Shown here in pieces: positions 54,136 through 64,000 of a stretch of 64,000 bases of DNA (position 1 is its first letter; every line of letters begins with the position of its first letter). A program made the translations under genes and the position numbers. This DNA comes from Pieris napi (taxonomy: Eukaryota; Arthropoda; Insecta; Lepidoptera; Pieridae). The stretch lies in the NCBI RefSeq assembly GCF_905475465.1, contig NC_062246.1, positions 11,000,001 through 11,064,000 on the forward strand, in the 5' to 3' direction. Under the pieces are notes generated by a model. The model saw only the letters and a list, made by a program, of their open reading frames with translations, did not search any database and was not told the DNA's origin.

Positions 54136-54498
54136 TTGAAGTTATACTTCTTTAGGCGCGTTATGAAAAATTTATGAGAGTGAAATTTCACGATGCGCGC
54201 GCACCGTGACACAAAATTAACAGAATGAAGTTGCCCACGGAAGATGCTACGGCATTGGACATAATTTAAAAACAAAATTCGAATAATAATAGAATTTATG
54301 TTACACTTAATGTAAGAGAATAATAACAAATATTTATTTATTTAATTTTTCAAATGTAAACTGAACTTTATTGACTATAATGACTCCTTTTCCAGTCTTT
54401 GATTATTAATTGTTATTAATTATTTGCATGCAATCAAAAACTATTTTTAATAATGCCAAAGAAGTATAACTTCTTACGCACGTACATAAGTACACACA
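54136..54498. mobile_element. MITE group M, young copy
   Basis: Ends gaagttatacttctttaggc and gccaaagaagtataacttct, then acgcacgtac. Interior (aacagaatgaagttgcccac, agatgctacggcattggaca) nearly identical to 36098..36468. Confidence 0.82.
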
Positions 54499-54500
54499 CC

Positions 54501-54637
54501 CTTTTTATAGAACAGAGGACAAACGAGCTGATGTTAAGTGATACCGCCGCCCATGGACACTCAATGCCAAAGCTCTCGCGAATGCGTTACCGGCCTTTTA
54601 TGAATTGGTAAGCTCTTTTCTTGACCCTAAGTCTATA
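54501..54637 (-). mobile_element. LINE C 3' end
   Basis: tttttatagaacagaggaca and ccgcccatggacactcaatg. It abuts the end of the group M element. Confidence 0.82.
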
Positions 54638-54681
54638 AAGTAGCTTTTAGTAGTAAAATCCAATTATATATACTTAGAGGT

Positions 54682-54820
54682 GTGAAAATATCTCAAGAAA
54701 ACTTGCTTTACCCTCAAATTGACGGCGTGTGGCATAGTTGATCACCTACTTGCCAATTGAAAACACGAGTGATGACGATCAGATATCTGAGGCCAACCCA
54801 AAGATTTTAGCGCCATTTGA
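54682..54820 (+). mobile_element. SINE A, 5'-truncated, decayed
   Basis: ctcaaattgacggcgtgtgg, gatcacctacttgcca and atatctgaggcc..gcgccat. Confidence 0.65.
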
Positions 54821-55467
54821 ATCATTAAAATATTAAAACGTATTAATAAGATTGAACATCTAAATCAAAGAGACTACATCTGCATTTCGATAGGAAATTA
54901 AACCTCAAATTGAGTGGAAAGCCCACCCAAATTGATGGCGATATACTTGAAGGTATTTGTACGAGCCATGGCTGTACATTTTGCTAACTCAAGCTTTCTT
55001 AGTTTTATAAGCGTGGCGAATTCCTAAATCGTCAGGGTTACGCCCTGAGTATAGCCAAACATCGTCACTCTCTTCAACTGTTACATTGCATTCAATCGTT
55101 ACATAGCAATTAACATTTCATTATGTCGCTTATATTCTATTGTTGTACGCGAGTGGTTATATAGTAAAATTAAAATCCTCTATTATTTAAAGCACCCCGA
55201 TGACCGAGGAACCGTACAGTACTGTCAAAACGTTACCGTATATAAACGAATACTTGACGAAATATCGTAAAGTTTGTTCTGTGGCTTATGAAGAGTTCTT
55301 CTCACTCGGCACAGATAACGCAATACATATAATGGCACCCGGAAACGCTTCTGTATGTCACTAGGTAATATTGTATAAGCATCATGTAACATAGTTAGGG
55401 TTGTCAGTGAGAAAATCTTATCTCAAAAGAAATCAAAAGTCACCCGACGGTCATATTAAACGTGGTT
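54821..55467. other. Sequence with no recognised gene
   Basis: No assignable signal. Confidence 0.4.
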
Positions 55468-55712
55468 GTGATAGTGATGTGGCTTCAGCGTGCGACAGTC
55501 ATCCCTGAGCTTATAGGTTCGATCAGCTGTGCACCAGTGGAATGTGCGCATTTAACATTCGCTCGAACGGTAAAGGAAAACATTGTGAGGAAACCGGATT
55601 GCCTTAGACCCAAAAACAGTCGACGGCGTCAGCCTGCTGCCTATTAGATTGACAAATGATCATGTAACAGATACATAAATCTGAGGCCCAGACCTAAAAC
55701 GCGCCACTGATT
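55468..55712 (+). mobile_element. SINE A, full length with small deletions
   Basis: gatgtggcttcagcgtgcga, aggttcgatc, attcgctcgaacggtaaagg and the end gcgccactgatttatttttt. Confidence 0.88.
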
Positions 55713-55735
55713 TATTTTTTATTTTTATTGTTTTT

Positions 55736-55782
55736 GTTGCCATAGTTACGAAGTGTGTGACAAAAATGGTAACCATGACAAC
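55736..55782. promoter_or_regulatory. Two X-box-like motifs
   Basis: gttgccatagttac (55736..55749) and gtaaccatgacaac (55769..55782), 33 bp apart, in the same arrangement as at 12964..13008. Both are near-matches. No adjacent gene start is visible. Confidence 0.25.
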
Positions 55783-56391
55783 AAAGACGCTACAATAAAG
55801 TTAGTTGAAACGTAATCAGCAGGATCCAACTTGCTCATAAATATTATGAGGATATTTCCGAAGTAGTTGTCGCCCGGGCCCGACGAGAGACGCCAATCCC
55901 GCCAGAAGTTTAAGCAAATAAAGTTTCCCTTTTTAGGAATGAGGAGATTTGACACTCCTAGACCAGTTTCACGCCTTTAAATAGATAAAGTCCCTTTTTA
56001 GAAAGGGGGAGATTTCGACACACCCCTGCTGCCTAGCTTCTCGGCCACAGCTCTGCCTGATCGGGTGCCTGATAGGCTTGATGATGTGGGGGTCCTATAT
56101 AAGTCAGATCAAATAGACGATTGTTTTAACATTTTCAGCCTTCCTTCAAATGCTATTGCGCACTTATATACGCGATTACCTTTTTAAACGCGAAATCTGC
56201 TAGTTAAACCATTTTTCAGCCATTAGCATTAGGTATATTACTCCAGGACTCAAGGCCTAGCTTCTGGGTCTATATTCTTAGGACCTAGAATTTCGAATCA
56301 TTAATCTATATGCATATAATAATTTAACTTATACATAACTTTTTATCTTATATTTCTATATTTTTTTCAACAATGTAATCTGTTTTGGCTT
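55783..56391. other. Sequence with no recognised gene
   Basis: GC-richer at 55860..56110, with ccctttttagaaagggggag near 55990 forming a small hairpin. An antisense open frame (55746..55955) shows no domain. Confidence 0.35.
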
Positions 56392-56682
56392 TGTTTCAAC
56401 ATCGGACGTCGAGGCAGAATACGAAATTCCACCTGTATCACCTCGACATCCGTCGTTCCACAACTGATCGTTTGAGGCAGTTTTTGGAGCCACCACAATG
56501 TGGAACCAGCTGCCCACTGAAGTATTTCCGAACCAATTTGACTAAATAATAGTCCTTCGAGTAAAGATCCTACCAATTATTTATGGGCCGGTTACGCACT
56601 CGCGAGCCCTCTGGCATTGAGGGTGTCGATTAACATCAGGTGAGCCACCTGCCTATGTCCCCTGTTCTATAAAAAACTGTAC
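56392..56682 (+). mobile_element. LINE C 3' end
   Basis: cgtcgttccacaactgatcg, tgtggaaccagctgcccact and aacatcaggtgagccacctg, ending tctataaaaaactg. Confidence 0.85.
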
Positions 56683-57596
56683 TCTCTAAGTTTGTCTTTT
56701 ATAATATGGATATGTGTAGCTGTAAGATTACTTATAACTAAACTGGTGAATAGCATTTGTCGAAATTCGTCGTCGTCAAAAAATTCGTTGGTTTGTAGTG
56801 ACCGTTACTTTCTAACTTCGAGTGTTGAACAAAATCAGGTCACAACGCGGGACTTAACAGCTAAGATGAATTAACTTATAAAAGCTTTCAGTTCCGAATT
56901 CCTTATTTGCGCAAGTGTTTATTATTGATTTGAATTAATGACGCATTTAAACTTGTTATGAATTTTTGGACCTGTTACAATCTTATGCAATGACGCACGA
57001 TATTCAATACTCACTCATTTATTTATGACAGCCTTATGTGTGTTCCATACGGGAAAATTAGACAAATGTTAAAAAAGCTAAAATAATAATTAGTTTTAAT
57101 TCAAGGCAATCAAACTTCTTGACACAACAGGAATAAGTCGCCCAAAGAGAACTAAACCTTTTGAGTTAATAAATATGTCGTGGATGTAAGCGCAAGTGCG
57201 GTATCTCGGACACACGAACATAGTGTCAAAACATTACAACACTAAGACTGTTAATGAACATTACCTTATTTATTAGTATTGTAGAAAATTAAGTCAACAT
57301 AATATTACTTATTTTGTTTATTATTGTAAAGGCTAGATTGTAATTCATGTAAAGTGCACTCTCTTTTGTGAACTTTATTGGAGGATAAAAAATGTAGCGT
57401 CAAAACGGCCAAAAGAATTGTAGTGACACAATTTAAATTTATTTGCAGTTATATTTTACTTTTAACCTAATCACCACTGACAGACCCCGAAGGCACTAGG
57501 CTCGGGAAATTGTATATATCGTATTTAATTGTATATATATATAAAAAGTAGCATATTAGCTACCATTCGAGTACGCAACCCTGGTTTCCTGTCGCG
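56683..57596. other. AT-rich sequence, nothing recognised
   Basis: No assignable signal. Confidence 0.4.
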
Positions 57597-57850
57597 GAGC
57601 TTGCTTTTTTTTAATACCCATGGACACACACTGCCAGAAGGCTCGCAAACGCGCTTTATTAAGAATTGGTACGCTCTTTTCTTGAAGGAACCTAAGTCGA
57701 ATTGCTCCGGAAAACCTTCAGTGTGCAGCTGGTTCCACATAATCGTGGGGCGCGGCAGATATTGCCTTAAGAATCGCTAATTTGTGGAACAACGGCTGTT
57801 AAGGTGATACGGATGGTATTTTGTATTCTGCCTTGACGTCCGATTTTTTG
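57597..57850 (-). mobile_element. LINE C 3' end
   Basis: ccatggacacacactgccag, agtgtgcagctggttccaca and ggatggtattttgtattctg. Confidence 0.85.
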
Positions 57851-58284
57851 TAGTAAAATTTATGTTCACCATAATTGTCATGTACTTTAGAATAGATTTT
57901 AATAATTAAATGTTATAAGATTCACTGACTTTGCGACCCAAATTTGTTAGCCTCCGAAACGAGTAACATTTGATATTATTATTCGTGAATCTGAATTACG
58001 TCTTAAGGAAAATAAGTCCCTTCGTAAGATTTAAAATGCAAATGAGATACGATTTTGACATGTAATCTAAATCAAACGTCAATGTCATAAATGTTATAGT
58101 ACGATTAAATGCTTTGATAATTGCGATTAAGTGGATCTATAAAAACTACTTTTTTGCTATTCATTTAATGTTCATTTAGTATTCAGTATAATGTATAAAA
58201 TTTATTTCCAACACACAAATATATACTAGATATATATAATATTATTTACCTACTTGATAATTAAATTGATAATTAGAAAATTAA
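57851..58284. other. AT-rich sequence, nothing recognised
   Basis: No assignable signal. Confidence 0.4.
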
Positions 58285-58400
58285 AACAAATTTAAAAAGT
58301 GGGACAAACCCATTTCCTCGCTATATTGCGATACTTATTGGTTGAGCGAGGAAAGCACCAGCTCTGGGGTCACCGCGAATATCTACCACCCGCCAACTTA
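58285..58400 (-). mobile_element. LINE D tail fragment
   Basis: tattggttgagcgaggaaag and ccagctctggggtcaccgcg, the complement of the RAG.FL.Q tail read at 30060. Confidence 0.7.
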
Positions 58401-58884
58401 CTCACTTCCAAAGGGAGTTTCATTATTAGTTTATAATGGCTAATAATAATATAATATATGTATAGACGGGTCTTGATTTTCAAAACCCATTGTTGGTACG
58501 CAGAATCAATCATTAAGTAAACGATAACTTAACTTAATAAAATTGAAATTAATTAAAATTAAATTAATCATTAAATAAGAACTCCGGGTACACGTATATT
58601 AATTGCTCAATAAAATGATTGAATAATAAACATTAAATTTAAAATAAAATCGTTAGATTTCGAAAGTTGTTATGCTTGACACGGTAAATAACGAACCAAC
58701 GCAAATATAACCTTAAATACGTTTATATTATTATTAAATGGGCCATGGGACAGGTCGGACGTTTCATAGGTCACATCATAGGCTAGGCATCTTACTACAA
58801 GTTTACCAAATTTTAATACCCCGTACCTTACGCTAGGTCGCCAATCAAATTGAATCTAGTTTCGAGAGCTGTCAAACATTTGTT
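58401..58884. other. AT-rich sequence, nothing recognised
   Basis: No assignable signal. Confidence 0.4.
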
Positions 58885-59045
58885 CTTTTTTATTTAATAG
58901 GAGGCAAACGGGCAGGAGGCTCACCTGATGATAAGTGATACTCATGGACACTCACAATGCCAAAAGGCTCGCAAGTGCGTTGCCGGCCTTTCAAGAATTG
59001 GTATGCTCTTTTCTTGACCCTAAGTTGAAGTTCTCAAGACAGGTC
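58885..59045 (-). mobile_element. LINE C 3' end
   Basis: ggaggcaaacgggcaggagg and tgccggcctttcaagaattg. Confidence 0.85.
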
Positions 59046-59167
59046 GACAGTCAGACAATATTTGATATACCAATTAGAATACAGCACTCATGAACTATTT
59101 TCCAGTGCTCATCAAGACAAAAATTGGAATCATATTAAAAACCCTACCCTTGATTTTGGAATTGGAT

Positions 59168-59299
59168 TTCTATATCTAATAGGCAAGTAGGTGATCAGAT
59201 TTCAGTGCTTGACGCACGCCGTACATTTTTGAGTCTAAGTCATGATTTCCTCGCATTTTCATTCACCGTATGAGCGAGTGTTAAAGCGCACATATTTAG
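59168..59299 (-). mobile_element. SINE A, decayed
   Basis: ctaataggcaagtaggtgat and gtgcttgacgcacgccgta; the head is missing. Confidence 0.65.
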
Positions 59300-60013
59300 G
59301 GGAATCAATTTGTCCTGGAGCGTTTTTAGGAGGTACATATAATTATCGGATACTTTATACAAGATTGTTTTTTAAACGCATGATTCTATACTATTTATAT
59401 TAATCCTAAAAATTTTCTACTATATTATGAATGTATTTTTGAAGCATATTTGACATCTCAAACCGAGTGAATATCAAAAAGTTAAGGGGTTTTTAATCGA
59501 TATTTAGGGATAAGTTGGACTTAGGGGGAACATTATGTAGTAGTTGATATCACTGTCCTAAGTTTGTATTACGTAACTATTTCAAATGTATTTTAATTGT
59601 AGAATTATCGGTGTAGATATTGTGTAGTTCCGTCGTATTAATAACTCTTAAGATAATAATTATGTGAGAAATAATTAAATTAATTATTAAATTGTCAGAC
59701 TAATGTGATAAAGGTTAAACTGTTTGTCTATTTGATCATAAATCATATAAATATAAGAATGAATAGTTCGTGAAAACATAAAAATATAAGTATTGGAAAA
59801 GAAATCCGAATACCTTGACCGCGATGTCAGCCGACGCGCAAATATTGCACTAAACATATCTTTACTCAACCGTTACCTAAGTGGTAAAACACTTTCTATC
59901 ATATTTAGGGTTATAATATTTATTTGTATGTCCAGAGAACCAAAGATTACAAGATTACAGGGACGTTAAAATATTATTATGTGTTTTTCCATAGTTTTGT
60001 AATATATATAATA
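59300..60013. other. AT-rich sequence, nothing recognised
   Basis: No assignable signal. Confidence 0.4.
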
Positions 60014-60115
60014 AGTCCTTACTTCATGATTATACCAATTAAATGACATAAGAGTCTAAGAACAAAAAAATAAATGGTTTTTTGACATACGAGGTTATCA
60101 TTCTACAGCGACGAT
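60014..60115 (+). repeat. Interspersed repeat P
   Basis: ataagtccttacttcatgat and catacgaggttatcattcta, the complement of 7055..7160 in an MK2 intron. Confidence 0.6.
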
Positions 60116-60187
60116 ATCTGAGTAGTACCTATCTTCTTTTTGTGCCTCTCCATTACTGTTGGCCTTCTCGTGAAGCATGTCTTGTCT

Positions 60188-60560
60188 TGTGGCAGAAGAG
60201 TTGCGAAGCCATTTATTTATTTATTTTATTTATTCACACTTCGTTACATTTAAAAGACATAACACATAAAAATTATAAGGGATTCAACGGGTGGCCTTAT
60301 CGCTAACAAGCGATCTCTTCCAGGCAACCCTAGTAAGGGAAAAAACTAAAAAATAAGAAGCACAAAATTCGAAGACGGCTGAACCATGATGAGTAATAAG
60401 ATAAGTGCATAACCATCTTATAAAAAAAAATATATAATTTTTCGTACTACCAATACGCAGTTGTCCCTGAATTTCACTCATTATAATTAATTGAAGGAGG
60501 TGGTACCGGTCATGGCGCAACAAGTAGCCCATATACGTAAAATTCAATAAAGGTTTTAAA
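60188..60560 (-). pseudogene. RTE-like LINE tail with LINE R 3' end
   Basis: The minus strand reads NFTYMGYLLRHDRYHLLQLI then IMSEIQGQLRIGSTKNYIFF, matching the RK.TYMGH.LRHDRY.LLQLI..GKIQGKR.IGRKK pattern of RTE-like LINEs. The 3' UTR downstream (gccttatcgctaacaagcga) ties this protein to the LINE R end seen at 17270 and 52258. Confidence 0.8.
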
Positions 60561-61537
60561 TAGAGAATAAAAAATTAACCAAGTTCACAATGTACGTATT
60601 GTTTTACATAATAAAATCTTTGTGTACGTCAAATAATACAACATTACTACAATAATATTACATTATTACTAAGGTTTCACCTTTCAGATGTTATAGAATT
60701 AAAGCCAACTTTTTATCTTTAATCAATTGACAGTACACAGATAACAAAAACATAGATAACGGTAACAGATAACTGAATAAAAGATTAATTTTAAGTAATA
60801 TAATTCAGTTAGATTTATTTTATTAATCGGATTTACATTGATAGAATTCTAATAGATTTATGTAAATTTAAAAACCTATCTTTATAAATTTATTCCGTAT
60901 CTGTTGGTGATGTAAATTAGTTTTGTTAACTACTGTCTCAAACAATTATCGTAACGAGGCAAACAACTGCCTAGAAAAGTTGTCAATAAAGAAAGAAATC
61001 TGTGTAGTCTATTGGGACTTACTGGTCACCAAATATTAAGTCTGTTACTTGAAGACGCACGAAACATGGTCAAATATATCATTAATATCGATATAATACT
61101 AAAACTTTATTAATCCATTATTTCTACTTACGTAGCTACTAAACAGCTGTTATTCGTAAGACAAAGGAAATCTTTATTATAGGTACACAACGTAATAAGT
61201 TTCGGAAGTCAAATGTGACAGACAAAAAGTCACCTTGAAAAAGAAACCTAATCACTTATTTCCCACAAAAAATTTAGATTCTTCGAATGATTTAATTTAG
61301 ACATCTTAATTATTGCTCTGCCATACAGATAATATATATGTTTATTAAAACAGATTTTTATGTAAATTGTCACCGTATTATTTGAATTACGAAAATCTAA
61401 ATTATAATTACGTTCTCATTCTGAATATAGAACAAAAAAATATTATAACTTTCATACAGATAACCGTTCGATTTCATGAAATTAGCTGCCATGTTTTTAC
61501 GCGCGTAATGTCTATACTCTGTGGTTTAAACTAATTT
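60561..61537. other. AT-rich sequence, nothing recognised
   Basis: No assignable signal. Confidence 0.4.
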
Positions 61538-61593
61538 CTTATTTGACGCCATCCATAAACTCCAAAAAAAAAAAAAAACTTATTTGACGCCAT
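61538..61593 (+). mobile_element. Tiny A-tailed insertion with 15-bp target duplication
   Basis: cttatttgacgccat is repeated exactly at 61538..61552 and 61579..61593. Between them lie only 11 bases (ccataaactcc) and a run of 15 A. This is the expected outcome of a target-primed insertion that stopped almost at once. Confidence 0.6.
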
Positions 61594-63021
61594 TCATACT
61601 TCTTGACATTGACATTTTATTTAGACACATGTCATTGTTAGTTGTTTCAAACAATATTATCGGTATACATATTTTAATAAATACATATAATATATATTTT
61701 AAGCGTTATGATTTTAATTTTAAACCTCTAATGCATTTCAGTTGTTGCCGGAAAATAATATATTATGTTACAAAATGTAGTTTTTTTGCCGAATTGCTAC
61801 TTGAATAATTTAACGTTGCAATTATTATATTTTTAATATTAGTATTGCAATTTTTAATCTGGTTTTAAGTGTATTATGAAATATAAATGAGGTTGGTTGG
61901 CTGTATTTTTTCGTTTATGTGTTATTTGCGTATTGTTCGTGTTATCTATTAAATAAAAAAATATAGTATTTTTATCGAGTAGCGGGAGTACATAAACCAT
62001 AGATGAAAAATTTAAGTAAAGGAGAAAATACTGACGTTAGACAAATGTAAAGAAAATCTACACGTACAAATTTCCTAAGTATCTTTTACATACAACTAAG
62101 AATGACAAATATATACATATATATATATATATATATAATATCCGCTCTCCTTTTAATAATATATTTTAGTTATTATATTATATTTTTTAAGGCTATTAAG
62201 TATTACTTTTATATTCTATTGGTTGTTGTATAACATATTATACCCATCTGTTATGTCGCACATTCAGTCCAGACACTAAATATCTAATATAAATAAGTAC
62301 TGAGTATAACGTCGCAATTACAGAGGTCATAATAATTAAATAAAATTAGAATTCATTTTTACAATATTTTATTCACAATTTTCAAAATCGAAGGTCAATG
62401 TCAAATAATTTAATTTTAAACTTCCTTTTGTCTTAAATTATGGTAATGTATGCAAATAGTATTGAACTTGACAATTTGATATTGAGACACAAGCGCCTGA
62501 CCGTTTCCTCCACATTTGGAGGAAACAAAAACTACGCCATACTTGACTTCTAACTTGAGTAAAAAAATAAATGTTAATTAACAAACAAACGCACCTCTAC
62601 CTTACCTTTTTTGGTTCTTTTCAAATTTTTAACTTTTATTACTTCATTATATATGCCGGTCTCTTTTCTTACCCGACTAAAAAAACAAAAGTGGTTGTCA
62701 ATTCGACATGGTTTTTGTTATTACCCTCAGCTCGACTCCTTTGTCTAAGACTTATTTTACTTATAAAAACCTTGCTTAAAGAATGGTTGCCTATATGGTT
62801 AGGCATCGTAGGCCTCTCTTAAGATTTATAACTTTCGCAAAGTGACATCAGCTTATTGTGCCCGAGTGAAAGTAAATAATTGAAATTTCACTTTGGCACT
62901 TGTGTGTGAATAAAGTGAAAAATTTATTTGAAATTTAGTGTTACTAACTAACTATAGTGGTTACTTATTAACTTTATTTTTTACCAGATTATCGCGAGAA
63001 TAGTTATAGTACAAAATAGCA
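61594..63021. other. AT-rich sequence with TA microsatellite
   Basis: (TA)n at about 62117..62137. Open frames at 61584..61808 and 62571..62822 show no domain and are probably chance. Confidence 0.4.
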
Positions 63022-63100
63022 AAGGCCGGCAACGCAATCACGAGCCTTCTGGCATTGAGAGTGTCCATGTGTATCACGTTTGCCCCCTGTTCTATATAAA
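63022..63100 (+). mobile_element. LINE C 3' end, short
   Basis: aaaggccggcaacgcaatca and ttgccccctgttctatataa. Confidence 0.8.
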
Positions 63101-64000
63101 AAAAGTACATTTTCATACTCACACATTCGTAATCTAATTATTATATGAATTAATAACAGAGCCTAATTAACAAGCCCTGCCTTCTTTCATATGTAAAATA
63201 TATTTTTGCTGGCAACATTCATCGCTATATTAATTTTTACGGAAAAGTTTTTGCTGTTAAATTTGATTAAACATATATTTTTTTATTAAATATTGTTGAC
63301 GCCGTTCGGAATTTTATTCGTGGAAATTTGAAATAACCTCTAAATTTGTTATTTATTATTGATATTTTGTAGCCTTGCCCAGTTTTCCTAGCTAGTTGTA
63401 TAATATTATAGATAATTAGCAATAAAATGACGGATGCGACACTCTATACTTCCGAATTTAAATTTGACAATTCCGGTTTCGTTTTGCGTCATCTCCAATG
63501 ACGTTTGGATGTTCCAACAAATACATTTTTATGAAACATTTTCTTGGAATGTTATTTATAGTTGACGTGTTTAAAGATTAAAATTGGCAATAAACTTAAT
63601 TTTATAGGTAAAAGATCAAGTTGAAGATTGCCGTAAAGGACGGCCAAAAATTAATGTTTTATTTTTTGCATCATAATTATTAGATGTCAATTGTTCGTTA
63701 ATGTTTTGATTGAGTTGCTTTATTTTACTTTCAATTTGATTTTATTTGTAGACTAGAACATTCTGGCTGGGTTAAATTTAAGGTTATATATCGTATTTAA
63801 GACATAATATCAGGTTTTCATTGTGACGATACGAATAAGAATATGCGCTGTGACTATTTTGACAATTTACATGTAGTGTTAATGATCTACTCTGACCTGT
63901 GCATCAATAAAAGTTATTTTGGAACTTGTAAACGTCTTTTTTGTAATCAACGTGTGTTAGGTTTCATTAAAAGCTTAGACCAAAAAAATTAGTGAATATT
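63101..64000. other. AT-rich sequence, nothing recognised
   Basis: No gene or repeat could be assigned up to the window end. A 15-residue mariner-like reading (VKDQVEDCRKGRPKI) at 63608..63652 is too short to call. Confidence 0.35.

Noticed and set aside
62571..62822. 83-codon open frame rich in hydrophobic residues
   Set aside because: AT-rich translation gives Leu/Phe/Ile by default; no start context or similarity was recognised.
63608..63652. Possible mariner transposase scrap VKDQVEDCRKGRPKI
   Set aside because: Fifteen residues without flanking support are too few to call.
1..64000. CRISPR, operon, phage or bacterial transfer signals
   Set aside because: No spaced direct repeats of that type, no bacterial gene order and no ribosome-binding-site-led frames; everything fits an insect nuclear genome.

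Overview
This 64-kb window is AT-rich nuclear DNA from an insect, almost certainly a butterfly or moth (Lepidoptera). The evidence is spliced exons with GT..AG introns, a p38-activated kinase whose exons read most like the fly protein, tRNA-derived SINEs with A and B boxes, TC..CTAG Helitron-like repeats, and a dense field of 5'-truncated LINE ends and miniature DNA transposons. No bacterial, viral or CRISPR-like locus was seen.

The only host gene I can support is on the + strand at 5473..11647: seven coding exons of MAP-kinase-activated protein kinase 2 (MK2, fly MAPk-Ak2). Together they give 315 residues from just after the glycine-rich loop to a stop codon. The start codon and the glycine-loop exon were not found in 1..5472 and probably lie upstream of the window. 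All six internal introns are phase 0. Several hold transposon debris: a hAT-type MITE with a perfect 8-bp target duplication, a Helitron-like element, LINE ends, a SINE, and a degenerate recombinase-like reading frame in a CpG-rich patch.

Layout: 1-5.4 kb is repeats and AT-rich sequence upstream of the first visible exon. 5.5-11.65 kb is the MK2 gene and 11.65-12.3 kb its probable 3' UTR. 12.3-64 kb holds no recognisable host coding exon. That stretch carries about 14 copies of one LINE 3' end, at least five other LINE families, about 14 copies or remnants of one tRNA-derived SINE (A) and three of another (B), six or more Helitron-like elements, several MITE families, a Harbinger-type transposase N-terminus, two tandem arrays and some strong hairpins. 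A GC-richer block near 31.3-31.5 kb looks like a promoter plus non-coding first exon, and paired X-box-like motifs occur near 13.0 and 55.75 kb; both are inference.

I found no convincing new multi-gene system. The most informative signal is transposon stratigraphy. Several miniature elements sit inside older repeats whose uninterrupted copies are elsewhere in the window, so insertion sites can be read directly. Three MITE groups also appear to share end sequences. Family names follow protein motifs and end structures seen here; no database search was possible.
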